Positions 36,423-45,335 of a stretch of 63,044 nt of DNA are shown piece by piece. The notes beneath the pieces were generated by a model that did no database searches, was not told the origin of the DNA, and saw nothing but the letters and a program-made list of their open reading frames with translations. Location of the stretch: positions 1 to 63,044 of the forward strand of contig CAKVBA010000012.1 of assembly GCA_934725305.1 (NCBI GenBank), given 5' to 3'. The stretch is from an uncultured Parabacteroides sp. Its GTDB lineage: Bacteria > Bacteroidota > Bacteroidia > Bacteroidales > Tannerellaceae. Position 1 is the first letter of the stretch; every line of letters begins with the position of its first letter. The position numbers and the translations under genes were made by a program.

Positions 36423-39305
36423 TCAGATCTGAACCTTATAGCTCTTATTGCCCAATCGGATTATATAGACACCTTGAGGAAGAGTTACCTCGTAATGTCC
36501 GCCGAGCATATTAACGATTTGATAGATTCGTCCATCCAATGTTACGATGTAGGCGGTTTCGGGTATTACAGTCTGAAGATGTAAAACTCCTTCTTGGCTC
36601 CATACTCTTGTCTCTTGATTTTCCAACGCTTCATTAGAGGTCGGTTTGTCAGCTTGTATGCCTGTTACTGTAATCTCTACATCTCCTGTGATTTCCCATA
36701 TATACAAAAATCTATTTGAAACATCATAATTATATATAGATGGATCTAAAACAACACCTCCCATTTTCACTTCTATCGATGCAGGTAATGAATATCCTTC
36801 ATTTGCAACTAACGGCAAATAAAGCCCGTCTCCTTCCTTAACCTGAGTAATAGAAGATTCTGTTGTAATATGAGTTAATCTTTTCGTTATTTGATAATAA
36901 ACAGGTTCGACAGATTCAGTAATAGAAATATTAGCCCATGATGAACCAACAAATAGAAATTCCTTTTCATCTATGCTGCTCTGAATATTTATACTAATCC
37001 CAGGATATGAACTACTTTCCTGAGGAAGAGCATTACACTGTAAAATAAATCGACATTCTTTATTTTCTTCTAAAGTTCCTATTTTTATAGGATCACTATT
37101 CTGATATTTTCCTGATTCTTTTAAAGTTACAGGTTTATCTGTTCCACCATCTACATAAAACAGTTTCACCTTCTCTTTATCAAAAGGAGAGATAGAAAGA
37201 GACATTGTAGCCTGTTTTCCTCTTAATAATGGATCTATATTCTGCCCCATTTTAACGGTAAATGGAATCCGTTTTCCTACCTTTCCAACAATAGGATTGG
37301 GTTCTATTGAAAGATTAAAAGGCTCTATAAAGGTAACGACATTTCCTTTCTGCTCAAATAATGGATTAGAGAATGTCTTATCAGAAGCATAGAAGAACTG
37401 AATATCGTAAGAAATATCACCTTTTTTTTCCGAACTAATCTCAAAATAAGGTATATAATAGACACCCTCTTCAAATTCTGCACGCGAAACAGGTATTGTA
37501 AACGAACCATCCGATTCAAAGTTCACAGGTTGTGTACTAGTATAATCTTTACCACACTTGATATCCAAGCCCGTTGTCTTTGAAGGGTCAAATTTAAAAC
37601 GAAGCACCAAATCTTCGGTAGCAAAAATAATATCAAAAGGAATTTCACAATAATTAACCCTTTTACTTAGTTTGTATCCAGTCAACCCATTCCAAGGCAT
37701 AGAAATATTAATCGGCCTTACGTCTGGATCGTTTGGATTATCTGTTCCAGGAGCAACAGGCCCATCATTTCCTATATACAATGGAGCCGTTGGAGTACCA
37801 GTCATTACTTTCCATGTCACTCCATTGTCCAAGGAATAAACCGGGACAATCTTTTCGCCATCTTTTAACGATGTTGGCTGACATGTATAAAGAAGATTGC
37901 CTAAATGCCATCTGGGTTTAAGCGGATTTTGTGGGGACATGTTTTGACTTACACTTACACAACGAACAACTTCTTCCTGTTCATTTACTACTGCAATATT
38001 TAATGAACCAACAAAATTCTTACTTCCCACATTAACGATTTCAGCTACAGACACATTAAATGTTTCTGTAGCAGACGGTATTCCTGTCAGCTTTCGATAT
38101 CTCAACTCACAAACCGCTTTATCTCCTGTTGATGGTTTCTGTATTCCTATTCCCATATAACATTCATTGCTGTATGGGTCATTCCCTCCTTGTGGATCAA
38201 GAGCGGTAAGCAAGAAATAACCATTTGAACTTCCTCCCCAACCCCAATTGATATGGAAGGCCTCTCCATCCTTATAACCGTCACAAACAAAAGCGTGACC
38301 ACTTTCATTATTCCTTCCACTATAAAGGACAGGTCGTTTTTCATCCAATTCCTTTCTTAGTAAAGTTTTCCATTCGCTCCAACGATAATCAGCTTTATCC
38401 AAAAAGCGCGCACTTGCACTATAGTCAAAGACTTCTCGCAATGCTCGAATGGCAAGCGCTGAAGAAGCACTACTTCCCCCATCTTCATATAGCCCATAAT
38501 TCATTTCAACATTAGCACCAATATTCCACATCAAAGCAGCCACGGCATTGGCCTCAACATCAGAATATCCTCCACGTAAATAAACTAACGGCATATTTTT
38601 CCAATCGTATGCATCATACGTCACAGATTCTTCTATTCCAGCTCCTCTTACCTTGTAATAATTTTTGGTAGGCGGATTGGCTACTCGGGAAGGATACTTA
38701 TGATAACGCATAATAATAGCAGTAGCCGTTGCCACACATCCTGTTAGAGCATGTTGTTCTCCAATAAGAGGAGTCTGCAAGTTGTATGGCTCATATTGAT
38801 TCCACTTTGACGTTTCCAACAAGACGTTTTCACCGGCAGCTCTTAGTCCGGTTCCGGACAGATAACGGTTCCATTCATCAGCTATGGCAGGTGTGGATTC
38901 TATTCCTTTCTCTTCTGCCCAAGAAATCTGATTCTGGTAATAGGCCAACATGCCACGTAAGTTTTCGGGCAAGTTGTCCGGATCGAACTGACCTTCATCG
39001 GAATAACCCAATACGGGATATACCCGGTCATCTCCCGACACAATGGCAAATCCTTTGTTGTTAGGATAGTTAAAGACAAAGAAGTCAGCCTCTCCATCAA
39101 CCGTACCACTACGTAAGAGAGAATGCTCTTTTCCGGGAGCAGCCGCATAAACCAACGACAAATCGTCAGCGGCAGAACGCAAACCTCCGGAATTTTGAGT
39201 AGCGACTGTTTTTGCCACCTTTCGTGCTGTGGTGACATCGATTCTTTCTGCCCATACTGTAAGGGTTGAAAGAAACAACGCTAAAAGCAGTAATGATCTT
39301 CTCAT
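36423..39305 (-). CDS. C10 (streptopain-like) cysteine protease, copy 1
   Basis: 960 residues, same plan as the downstream paralog: signal peptide (RRSLLLLALFLSTLTVWA), propeptide, Cys190 in TGCVATATAIIMRYHKYP, His337 in GHAFVCDGY and HINWGWGGSS. The middle (about 400-860) differs strongly from copy 2. The final module (IPETAYIVTLDGRIYQIVNM) is almost identical in protein and DNA to copy 2, as is the first ~110-residue region. Secreted proteolysis of host proteins is the family role; sorting by a type IX-like tail is inferred, because no secretion genes are in the window. Confidence 0.9.
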   Translation of the reverse strand: MRRSLLLLALFLSTLTVWAERIDVTTARKVAKTVATQNSGGLRSAADDLSLVYAAAPGKEHSLLRSGTVDGEADFFVFNYPNNKGFAIVSGDDRVYPVLGYSDEGQFDPDNLPENLRGMLAYYQNQISWAEEKGIESTPAIADEWNRYLSGTGLRAAGENVLLETSKWNQYEPYNLQTPLIGEQHALTGCVATATAIIMRYHKYPSRVANPPTKNYYKVRGAGIEESVTYDAYDWKNMPLVYLRGGYSDVEANAVAALMWNIGANVEMNYGLYEDGGSSASSALAIRALREVFDYSASARFLDKADYRWSEWKTLLRKELDEKRPVLYSGRNNESGHAFVCDGYKDGEAFHINWGWGGSSNGYFLLTALDPQGGNDPYSNECYMGIGIQKPSTGDKAVCELRYRKLTGIPSATETFNVSVAEIVNVGSKNFVGSLNIAVVNEQEEVVRCVSVSQNMSPQNPLKPRWHLGNLLYTCQPTSLKDGEKIVPVYSLDNGVTWKVMTGTPTAPLYIGNDGPVAPGTDNPNDPDVRPINISMPWNGLTGYKLSKRVNYCEIPFDIIFATEDLVLRFKFDPSKTTGLDIKCGKDYTSTQPVNFESDGSFTIPVSRAEFEEGVYYIPYFEISSEKKGDISYDIQFFYASDKTFSNPLFEQKGNVVTFIEPFNLSIEPNPIVGKVGKRIPFTVKMGQNIDPLLRGKQATMSLSISPFDKEKVKLFYVDGGTDKPVTLKESGKYQNSDPIKIGTLEENKECRFILQCNALPQESSSYPGISINIQSSIDEKEFLFVGSSWANISITESVEPVYYQITKRLTHITTESSITQVKEGDGLYLPLVANEGYSLPASIEVKMGGVVLDPSIYNYDVSNRFLYIWEITGDVEITVTGIQADKPTSNEALENQETRVWSQEGVLHLQTVIPETAYIVTLDGRIYQIVNMLGGHYEVTLPQGVYIIRLGNKSYKVQI

Positions 39306-39526
39306 ATTCTTATAAATTAAAAATGGTTATTCTCGTCTTGCAGAATAGGATATGCATGTTGCAAATGTATTTATTACCACAAGACGTGTCAATAGATATA
39401 GATTAAGACTTTACTCTGATTCACAATGAGAAAATGTCTCTTGAAGGAAGATTTTAGAATCAGATAGAGGTCGCTCGTTGCTTTTAAGAGAAAGCATACA
39501 GCACTCTTCGAACAACATTCGAACGA

Positions 39527-39585
39527 GAGGCTGAATCAAAATAACCATTTGGATGCTGCCTCAAAAGGTGCGTCAGAATTAGTAA
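39527..39585. repeat. Decayed A-family hairpin followed by a B-family arm
   Basis: GAGGCTGAATC...GATGCTGCCTC is an imperfect A hairpin (39527-39562). Right after it comes AGGTGCGTCAGAATT, the B arm, whose partner has been lost just before M copy 4. Confidence 0.55.
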
Positions 39586-39607
39586 AATGCAAGGCGCCGA
39601 GAGATAG

Positions 39608-39946
39608 TTATTGTATTTTATTCGGATTATTATTTGCTAAAAACGGTAACGGATCCGGCAGAAACAACGGGCAACTTCGCCGGACTTGACAGACGATTCT
39701 GTCTCGACCCAAACACCCTAAAAAAAGGGGTTATAGCCTATCTCTCAATAGTCTATAGACTTTTCCAAATTAGTCTATAGACTTTTTCAAAAAAGGGTAG
39801 GGACTTTTTTGAAATTGGGTAGGCACTCCGTTGAGACGGAATAACTACTCCGTCCGAACGGAGTAGTTACCCAATTTCCCCAAATAGCCTACTCCATTTT
39901 GACCGGATTAGTAGCCTCTTGTCTGCCTGTTGGCTTATTGTATTTT
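39608..39946 (+). repeat. M element, copy 4 (339 bp)
   Basis: Bounded by TTATTGTATTTT at both ends. The stem is TAACTACTCCGT (39842-39853) with ACGGAGTAGTTA (39858-39869), 12 perfect pairs around a CCGA loop. Contains two GTCTATAGAC palindromes. It is not inside an inverted-repeat element. Confidence 0.9.
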
Positions 39947-40014
39947 CTGATGCCATTTAAACACTGTTTAAATGGGTGTGGTATGAACAACTCCGACCGC
40001 AGCTCAATAAAAAA

Positions 40015-40049
40015 GGGGCTGCATCAAATGATTATGTTGATACAACCCC
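40015..40049 (-). terminator. A-family terminator of nadC
   Basis: GGGGTTGTATCAA pairs with TTGATGCAGCCCC on the minus strand, followed by a six-T run, 28 bp after the nadC stop. Confidence 0.88.
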
Positions 40050-40076
40050 ATTTTATATGGAAACAACTAAATTCTA

Positions 40077-40934
40077 TCAGCAAGCCTTGAAGCTCATGTC
40101 CAAACCTTTGACAGAGTGGGTCAAAGCACCTACAGAAATATAATCAACACCACACTCGGCATAATCGCGAAGCGTAGCAAATGTAATACCACCAGATGAT
40201 TCCAATTCGTAACGACCGGCAACCATCTCAACAGCTTTCTTGGTGTTCTCCGGAGTGAAATTATCCAACATGATGCGGTCGATGCCACCCACGCGCATAG
40301 CCTCCTGCAATTCGTCAAAGTTGCGTACCTCGATCTCAATCTTCAAGTTCTTGCCCTTTTCAGCCAAGTACTTGTGGCAACGAGTGATAGCCGCTTCGAT
40401 ACCACCGGCAAAGTCAACATGATTGTCTTTCAACAGAATCATATCGAACAAACCGATACGATGGTTTACGCCACCACCAATCTTAACAGCCTCTTTCTCG
40501 ATCATACGCAAACCCGGAGTAGTCTTACGAGTATCCAACACGCGAGTCTTTGTACCTTCCAAAGCCTTCACATATTTGCGAGTTGTTGTAGCAATACCAC
40601 TCATACGCTGCATCACGTTCAACATCAAACGCTCTGTCTGCAACAATGACTGCACTTTACCCTCAACAACAAAAGCAATGTCGCCCTTCTTCACCTCTGC
40701 TCCATCGTGGATGAATGTGGTCATCTTCAACTCCGGATCAAAAGTATGGAAAATACGTTCAGCCATAGCCACACCGGCCAATACACCATCTTCCTTAACG
40801 ATCAACTGGCTCTTACCCATTTCTGATTCGGGGATACAGCACAAAGTTGTATGGTCACCATCGCCTATATCTTCGGCAAAAGCCAATCGGATCAATTCAG
40901 CGATCAGCTGTTCTTTTGTTTCCTGTAAATTCAT
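40077..40934 (-). CDS. nadC: Nicotinate-nucleotide pyrophosphorylase (carboxylating)
   Basis: 285 residues. Converts quinolinate and PRPP into nicotinate mononucleotide in NAD synthesis. Visible are DIGDGDHTT, MLNVMQRMSGIATTTRKYV, TRVLDTRKTTPGLRMIEKEAVKIGGGVNHRIGLFDMILLKDNH, IEIEVRNFDE and ESSGGI; these include the quinolinate-binding Arg, His and Lys residues. It is 12 bp after the DUF4783 gene and probably co-transcribed. Confidence 0.96.
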   Translation of the reverse strand: MNLQETKEQLIAELIRLAFAEDIGDGDHTTLCCIPESEMGKSQLIVKEDGVLAGVAMAERIFHTFDPELKMTTFIHDGAEVKKGDIAFVVEGKVQSLLQTERLMLNVMQRMSGIATTTRKYVKALEGTKTRVLDTRKTTPGLRMIEKEAVKIGGGVNHRIGLFDMILLKDNHVDFAGGIEAAITRCHKYLAEKGKNLKIEIEVRNFDELQEAMRVGGIDRIMLDNFTPENTKKAVEMVAGRYELESSGGITFATLRDYAECGVDYISVGALTHSVKGLDMSFKAC

Positions 40935-40945
40935 ATATTTCTCTT

Positions 40946-41317
40946 TTATTCGATTCTGATAGATTGTATAAATACTTTATTTCCTTCGGCCCGATAGGTC
41001 ACGTTTACCCGGTATTGTCCACCTTCTGTGGGCAACTTGGCTACGAAGAAACCGGTATCCTGCTTATCGGCATGATGAACCACCGTAAATCCGGCCGGTT
41101 TATACTTCTTGAAAAAAGAGGCCAACAGAGCGACGGCTTCTTCTCCCTTGCATTTCTTGGACGAACCAAGCAACGCCATATCTACCTCTTTATCCATTGC
41201 TGAGGATAGAGACTGAGCGTTACCCTCCTTAAAAGCATTGGATATGTTGTTTATATCTGCAGCCTGCACACTCCAAACCGAGAGCGCGAATGCCAACATA
41301 CATACGATTCGTTTCAT
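40946..41317 (-). CDS. DUF4783 family exported protein
   Basis: About 123 residues from Met 41317 (MKRIVCMLAFALSVWSVQA, a clear signal peptide); the longer frame to 41491 overlaps rlmH and is rejected. The mature part is one small domain (ISNAFKEGNAQSLSSAM, LASFFKKYKPAGFTVVHHAD, GGQYRVNVTYRAEGNKVFI) with the helix-then-sheet pattern of NTF2-like folds such as DUF4783. Function unknown. It is the first gene before nadC. Confidence 0.78.
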   Translation of the reverse strand: MKRIVCMLAFALSVWSVQAADINNISNAFKEGNAQSLSSAMDKEVDMALLGSSKKCKGEEAVALLASFFKKYKPAGFTVVHHADKQDTGFFVAKLPTEGGQYRVNVTYRAEGNKVFIQSIRIE

Positions 41318-41347
41318 TGACTCTGCCTTTTTATGAGTAATTCGAGA

Positions 41348-41355
41348 CAAAGGTA
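41348..41355 (-). promoter_or_regulatory. -7 box TACCTTTG for DUF4783-nadC
   Basis: Exact TAnnTTTG on the minus strand, 30 nt before the start at 41317. The divergent rlmH gene begins 50 bp away. Confidence 0.5.
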
Positions 41356-41404
41356 TGTATTTTTCTTGTAACTTAGCTCCTTTAAACAGGTTAATTATAA
41401 GTAG

Positions 41405-41878
41405 ATGAAGATTGCACTGATTGTTATTGGCAAAACAGATGCCGGCTATTTTGTAGAGGCTATCAACGAATATAAAAAACGACTGGTCCATTATCTGCCA
41501 TTCGAGATGGAGGTGATTCCCGACATCAAGAACGTAAAGAATCTGTCAGAGGCTCAACAAAAAGAGAAAGAGGGCGAACTGATCTTAAAGATGCTGCAGA
41601 CCGGTGATTACCTGGTGTTGCTGGATGAAAAAGGAAAGGATTTTACGTCGATGCAGTTTGCCTCGTATATCGAGAAGAAGATGCAAACGGTTCCCAAACG
41701 GCTGGTCTTTGTGGTGGGCGGTCCTTATGGTTTCAGTGATGCCGTCTATAAAGCTGCCTCGGAAAAAATCTCTCTGAGCAAGATGACCTTCTCTCATCAG
41801 ATGATTCGCCTGATCTTTGTCGAACAGATCTATCGGGCCATGACGATTCTGAACAATGAACCTTATCATCATGAATAG
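41405..41878 (+). CDS. rlmH: 23S rRNA (pseudouridine-N3) methyltransferase
   Basis: 157 residues, the standard RlmH length. SPOUT-fold enzyme that methylates pseudouridine 1915 of 23S rRNA. The C-terminal knot is GPYGFSDAVYKAAS, LSKMTFSHQMIRLIFVEQIYRAMTI and NEPYHHE. LLDEKGKDFTSMQFASYI is the other conserved block. The DUF4783-nadC unit is divergent, and a bidirectional hairpin follows. Confidence 0.96.
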   Translation: MKIALIVIGKTDAGYFVEAINEYKKRLVHYLPFEMEVIPDIKNVKNLSEAQQKEKEGELILKMLQTGDYLVLLDEKGKDFTSMQFASYIEKKMQTVPKRLVFVVGGPYGFSDAVYKAASEKISLSKMTFSHQMIRLIFVEQIYRAMTILNNEPYHHE

Positions 41879-41884
41879 AAAAAA

Positions 41885-41936
41885 GGTATGTCAGAATAGT
41901 AAACGACTCTATTACATTTACAAATTCTGACATACC
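41885..41936. terminator. B-family bidirectional hairpin
   Basis: GGTATGTCAGAAT pairs perfectly with ATTCTGACATACC, with A and T runs outside. It separates convergent rlmH and aroC. Confidence 0.75.
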
Positions 41937-41947
41937 CTTTTCCACTG

Positions 41948-43024
41948 TTACTCTTCGCGCGTTTTCTGCAATAGCAAATAGTCCAAGATAGTCATAGCTG
42001 CCATTGACTCTACGATAGGCACAGCACGTGGCAACACACAGGGATCGTGACGACCACACGCCTTCAGCACAACATCGTTGCCGGCACGATCGACCGTCTC
42101 TTGTTCGCGCAACAGCGTAGCAACCGATTTAAACGCTACACGGAAATAGATATCCTGTCCATTGGAAATGCCGCCCTGAATTCCTCCGGAATGGTTGGTG
42201 CGTGTATGAATCCGGCCCTGATCATTAAAGAAGATGTCATTACATTCCGATCCCCGATAGAGAGCAGCCTCGAAGCCGTCGCCATACTCAAAGCCCTTCA
42301 CGGCATTGATGGTCAGCATGGCATGTCCCAAAGCAGCATGCAGCTTGCCGAAAACCGGTTCGCCCAATCCCACCGGAACACCTTTAATCACACAGGAAAT
42401 AACGCCACCGATAGTGTCGCCTTCTGCCTTTACCTCTTCAATCAGCTTCTCCATGGCCACAGCCTTCTCCGGATCGGGACAACGCACGGCATTGGTCTCT
42501 GTCAATGACAGATCATAGGCCTGATAACCAGCTTCCAGGCGAATCGGTCCCACCTGCGATGTATAAGCATGAATCTCAATATCATACTGCCGAAGAGCCA
42601 ACTTAGCAATGGCACCGGCCACACAACGGGCAATGGTCTCGCGGGCAGAAGAGCGACCGCCACCACGCGGATCACGAATGCCATACTTCATCTGATAGGT
42701 ATAATCGGCATGCGAAGGACGATAAACCTCCTTCATATTGTCATAGTCCGACGAATGCTGGTTCTTGTTCCAAACAATAAAACCGATAGGAGTTCCACTG
42801 GTCTTTCCCTCATAAATACCGGAAAGAAACTGAACCTCATCATCCTCTTTCCGCGACGTTGTAATACTGGATTGTCCCGGTTTACGCCGATTCAGTTCCT
42901 GCTGGATAAACTCCATATCCAATGTAATTCCCGCAGGACATCCGTCAATGACACCCCCGATGCCGGCTCCGTGCGACTCACCAAACGAGGTCAGACGGAA
43001 TATATTTCCAAAGGTGTTAAACAT
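41948..43024 (-). CDS. aroC: Chorismate synthase
   Basis: 358 residues. Last step of the shikimate pathway, using reduced FMN. Family signatures are [18 protein letters not shown] near the N-terminus, RADYTYQ-like [34 protein letters not shown] block with the FMN-binding arginines, and a C-terminal [18 protein letters not shown]. The expected catalytic His residues are present in these motifs. It appears to be a single-gene unit with an inverted repeat separating it from the slyD-like gene. Confidence 0.96.
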   Translation of the reverse strand: MFNTFGNIFRLTSFGESHGAGIGGVIDGCPAGITLDMEFIQQELNRRKPGQSSITTSRKEDDEVQFLSGIYEGKTSGTPIGFIVWNKNQHSSDYDNMKEVYRPSHADYTYQMKYGIRDPRGGGRSSARETIARCVAGAIAKLALRQYDIEIHAYTSQVGPIRLEAGYQAYDLSLTETNAVRCPDPEKAVAMEKLIEEVKAEGDTIGGVISCVIKGVPVGLGEPVFGKLHAALGHAMLTINAVKGFEYGDGFEAALYRGSECNDIFFNDQGRIHTRTNHSGGIQGGISNGQDIYFRVAFKSVATLLREQETVDRAGNDVVLKACGRHDPCVLPRAVPIVESMAAMTILDYLLLQKTREE

Positions 43025-43066
43025 ACTTGTTCGTAATAAGATTGTTTTCTTCTATATAAAATCAAA

Positions 43067-43130
43067 ACACGAATTGCACGGATCGGACTGCCTCACTCTG
43101 TGGCAACTCCGCAATCCGCACAATCCGTGT
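43067..43130. repeat. Imperfect inverted repeat before aroC
   Basis: ACACGAATTGCACGGAT and ATCCGCACAATCCGTGT pair at 14 of 17 positions around a 30-nt loop. It lies after the slyD-like stop and may be that gene's terminator on the minus strand or a site upstream of aroC. Confidence 0.45.
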
Positions 43131-43150
43131 CTCACAAATATTTTTCCTGA

Positions 43151-43723
43151 TTAGTGACAGCCACCACAACCACAGCTATCGCCATGATCGCCACAACCGC
43201 TACCGCAATCGCCACAGCCACAACCGCAGCCATCAGCCGGAGCAGTCAGAGCAGCAATCTCTTCTGCTGTTGCTTCATGTACATCAATAACTTCACCTGT
43301 GAAGTGTAGTGTTTCACCAGCCAACGGATGGTTGAAGTCCATAACAACAACATTCTCTCTCACTTCCAAAACAGAACCGTTCATGCGGTTGCCGTTTGAA
43401 TCCATCATAGGAACGGTGTTGCCCTCTTTGATCATCTCTGCATCAAACTTGCCCTCTACTTCGAAGATGTTCTTCGGCAATTCAAGTACATGATCCTGAT
43501 TGTATTCGCCATAAGCATCAGCCGGAGATATAGAGAAGTTGAAGGTTGAACCTACTTCCAGGCCACTCAAAGCCTCTTCGAATGCAGGAATCATCATGCC
43601 CATACCAAAGATGAATTTCAGAGGAACCTCTTTCGTTGCCTTTTCCATCAGTTCGCGTTCTTCACCTTCACCAACATTCAGGTCGTAAGTAACCGCAACA
43701 TACTTATTTGCTGTAATTTTCAT
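43151..43723 (-). CDS. slyD: SlyD-like FKBP peptidyl-prolyl isomerase
   Basis: 190 residues. The FKBP core is interrupted by the SlyD IF (insert-in-flap) domain: PLKFIFGMGMMIPAFEEALSGLEVG, ADAYGEYNQDHVLELPKNIF, then FNHPLAGETLHFTGEVIDV. From about residue 164 the tail is almost only Gly, Cys, His, Asp, with eight Cys and two His, the metal-binding tail of SlyD. Cytoplasmic folding helper, and a likely nickel or zinc store; the metal is not known here. A TATCTTTG box lies upstream. Confidence 0.93.
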   Translation of the reverse strand: MKITANKYVAVTYDLNVGEGEERELMEKATKEVPLKFIFGMGMMIPAFEEALSGLEVGSTFNFSISPADAYGEYNQDHVLELPKNIFEVEGKFDAEMIKEGNTVPMMDSNGNRMNGSVLEVRENVVVMDFNHPLAGETLHFTGEVIDVHEATAEEIAALTAPADGCGCGCGDCGSGCGDHGDSCGCGGCH

Positions 43724-43770
43724 TTTAGTGTCTTTTTATAAATGATATATATAATGTATAGAAATAGGTG

Positions 43771-43778
43771 CAAAGATA
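43771..43778 (-). promoter_or_regulatory. -7 box TATCTTTG for slyD
   Basis: Exact TAnnTTTG, 47 nt before the start codon. It sits just before the stop of the upstream PatB-like gene (43784), so slyD can be transcribed on its own. Confidence 0.5.
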
Positions 43779-43783
43779 AAACA

Positions 43784-44959
43784 TTATTTCTTATCTACTG
43801 CCTTTTTCAATGCGTTCATTGCTTTCTCGAGAACGGAGCGAGGACAGCCCACATTCAATCGCATGTGACCTTCGCCACCGGGACCAAACATGCTGCCATC
43901 ATTCAAGGCCAAACTGGCCTTGTCTCTGAACAACTCAACCAACTCCTGCTGACTCATCTGCAATCCACGGCAATCGAGCCATACCAAGAAAGAGGCCTGT
44001 GGCGGATAGATCTTGATTTTCGGTATCTGCAACTTCAAGAACTCATCAACAAAACGCACATTCTCCATCACATACATACGCATCTGCTGCAACCATTCGG
44101 CTCCATAAGTATAGGCTGCGATTGTTGCGGTATAGGCGAAGATAGTTCCCGAACAGAATTCACCTGCCTCCATAAAGGAATAAAAGGTGTTGCGAATCTG
44201 CTCATCCGGAATAATGGCATACGAAGAGACAATGCCGGCAATGTTGAATGTCTTGCTCGGCGCCATGAAACAGATACTGCATGATGCCGCTGTGTCTGAA
44301 ACAGAGGCAAACGGAGAATGAGTATATTGCGGATAGGCCATTTCTGCATGAATCTCATCGGAGATGACCAGGATATGATGTTTGGCACAGATATCAGCCA
44401 GACGAATCAAGGTCTCTTTGCGCCATACCACGCCACCCGGATTATGAGGATTTGAAAGTATCAACACTTTGCATTCATCATCGATCACCGACTCCAACTG
44501 CTCAAAGTCCATCTCGTAACAGCCATCAACCTCTTTCAACGGGTTATAAACGACCTTTCGGTTCATGCCTTCAGGCACCAAACGAAATGGATGATAAACG
44601 GGCGGCTGAATGATCACCTTGTCACCCGGACGAGTGAAACATTGCAACACAAAGGCAATGCCCTTCACAATACCGGGAATATAATTGATCCACTCGCGCT
44701 TCAAACGCCAGTTATATTTATAATGTACCCAATTGATGATACTCTCAAAATATTCATCCGAAGCAAATGTATAGCCAAATATCTCATGTTCGCAACGCTT
44801 CCGAATAGCCTCAACAATAAAGTCGGGAGTGCGGAAATCCATATCAGCAACCCATAAAGGCATCAGATCTTCATTTCCGAAGCGAGACTTCAGTTCATCG
44901 AACTTAACCGAATCTGTTCCATGACGGTCTATCACTTCATCAAAATCATACTGTTTCAT
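43784..44959 (-). CDS. patB: PLP-dependent C-S lyase, PatB/MalY type
   Basis: 391 residues. Fold-type I aminotransferase-like enzyme. It has FGYTFASDEYFESIINW, NPHNPGGVVWRKETL, VISDEIHAEMAY and the PLP-lysine motif MAPSKTFNIAGI. These are the features of cystathionine beta-lyase and MalY/PatB proteins, which cleave C-S bonds to give homocysteine, pyruvate and ammonia. The role in methionine metabolism or sulfide release is inferred. A -7 box lies only 4 nt before the ATG. Confidence 0.92.
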   Translation of the reverse strand: MKQYDFDEVIDRHGTDSVKFDELKSRFGNEDLMPLWVADMDFRTPDFIVEAIRKRCEHEIFGYTFASDEYFESIINWVHYKYNWRLKREWINYIPGIVKGIAFVLQCFTRPGDKVIIQPPVYHPFRLVPEGMNRKVVYNPLKEVDGCYEMDFEQLESVIDDECKVLILSNPHNPGGVVWRKETLIRLADICAKHHILVISDEIHAEMAYPQYTHSPFASVSDTAASCSICFMAPSKTFNIAGIVSSYAIIPDEQIRNTFYSFMEAGEFCSGTIFAYTATIAAYTYGAEWLQQMRMYVMENVRFVDEFLKLQIPKIKIYPPQASFLVWLDCRGLQMSQQELVELFRDKASLALNDGSMFGPGGEGHMRLNVGCPRSVLEKAMNALKKAVDKK

Positions 44960-44963
44960 AGCT

Positions 44964-44971
44964 CAAATATA
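44964..44971 (-). promoter_or_regulatory. -7 box TATATTTG next to the patB start
   Basis: TAnnTTTG ends 4 nt before the ATG, the same spacing as at the radical SAM gene; any transcript would be leaderless or nearly so. Confidence 0.35.
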
Positions 44972-45273
44972 AAGATGTTTTTTCTTCAACGACTAATATC
45001 ACAAACGGACTGTCTGCACGCACAGATTCTCATAGAGTTCCGAATATCACCCACATAAGAATCGTACTTTTCATCTTCGATCGTTTACTATTTATATCGC
45101 CTCAAATATACAGTTTTATCGGGAATTAACGCGTAAAAGAGCTGATGAAAGATAGATACATCGCCCCAAAGACAAAAATAAAATGCCGAACATCACAAAT
45201 CAGTTGACATTCGGCAAATCATTCGAGCTGTGCTTCCACAACTCTAGCGGAATAATACATATAATAATATGAA

Positions 45274-45327
45274 AACCCGTCGCAGAATCAATTAGAGCAT
45301 ATTTGGATTTAACTCTGTCAACGGGTT
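45274..45327 (-). terminator. Hairpin after the FadL-like gene
   Basis: AACCCGT pairs with ACGGGTT (7 bp) around a long loop, 9 bp after the stop, with a short T run on the minus strand. Confidence 0.45.
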
Positions 45328-45335
45328 ATGAAAGG

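Larger units (their letters stand above)
44960..45335. other. Gap between patB and the FadL-like gene
   Basis: No gene seen. Contains a TATATTTG box beside patB (44964-44971), a 7-bp hairpin TGCCGAA/TTCGGCA (45184-45216) and a hairpin close to the FadL-like stop (45274-45327). Confidence 0.5.
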
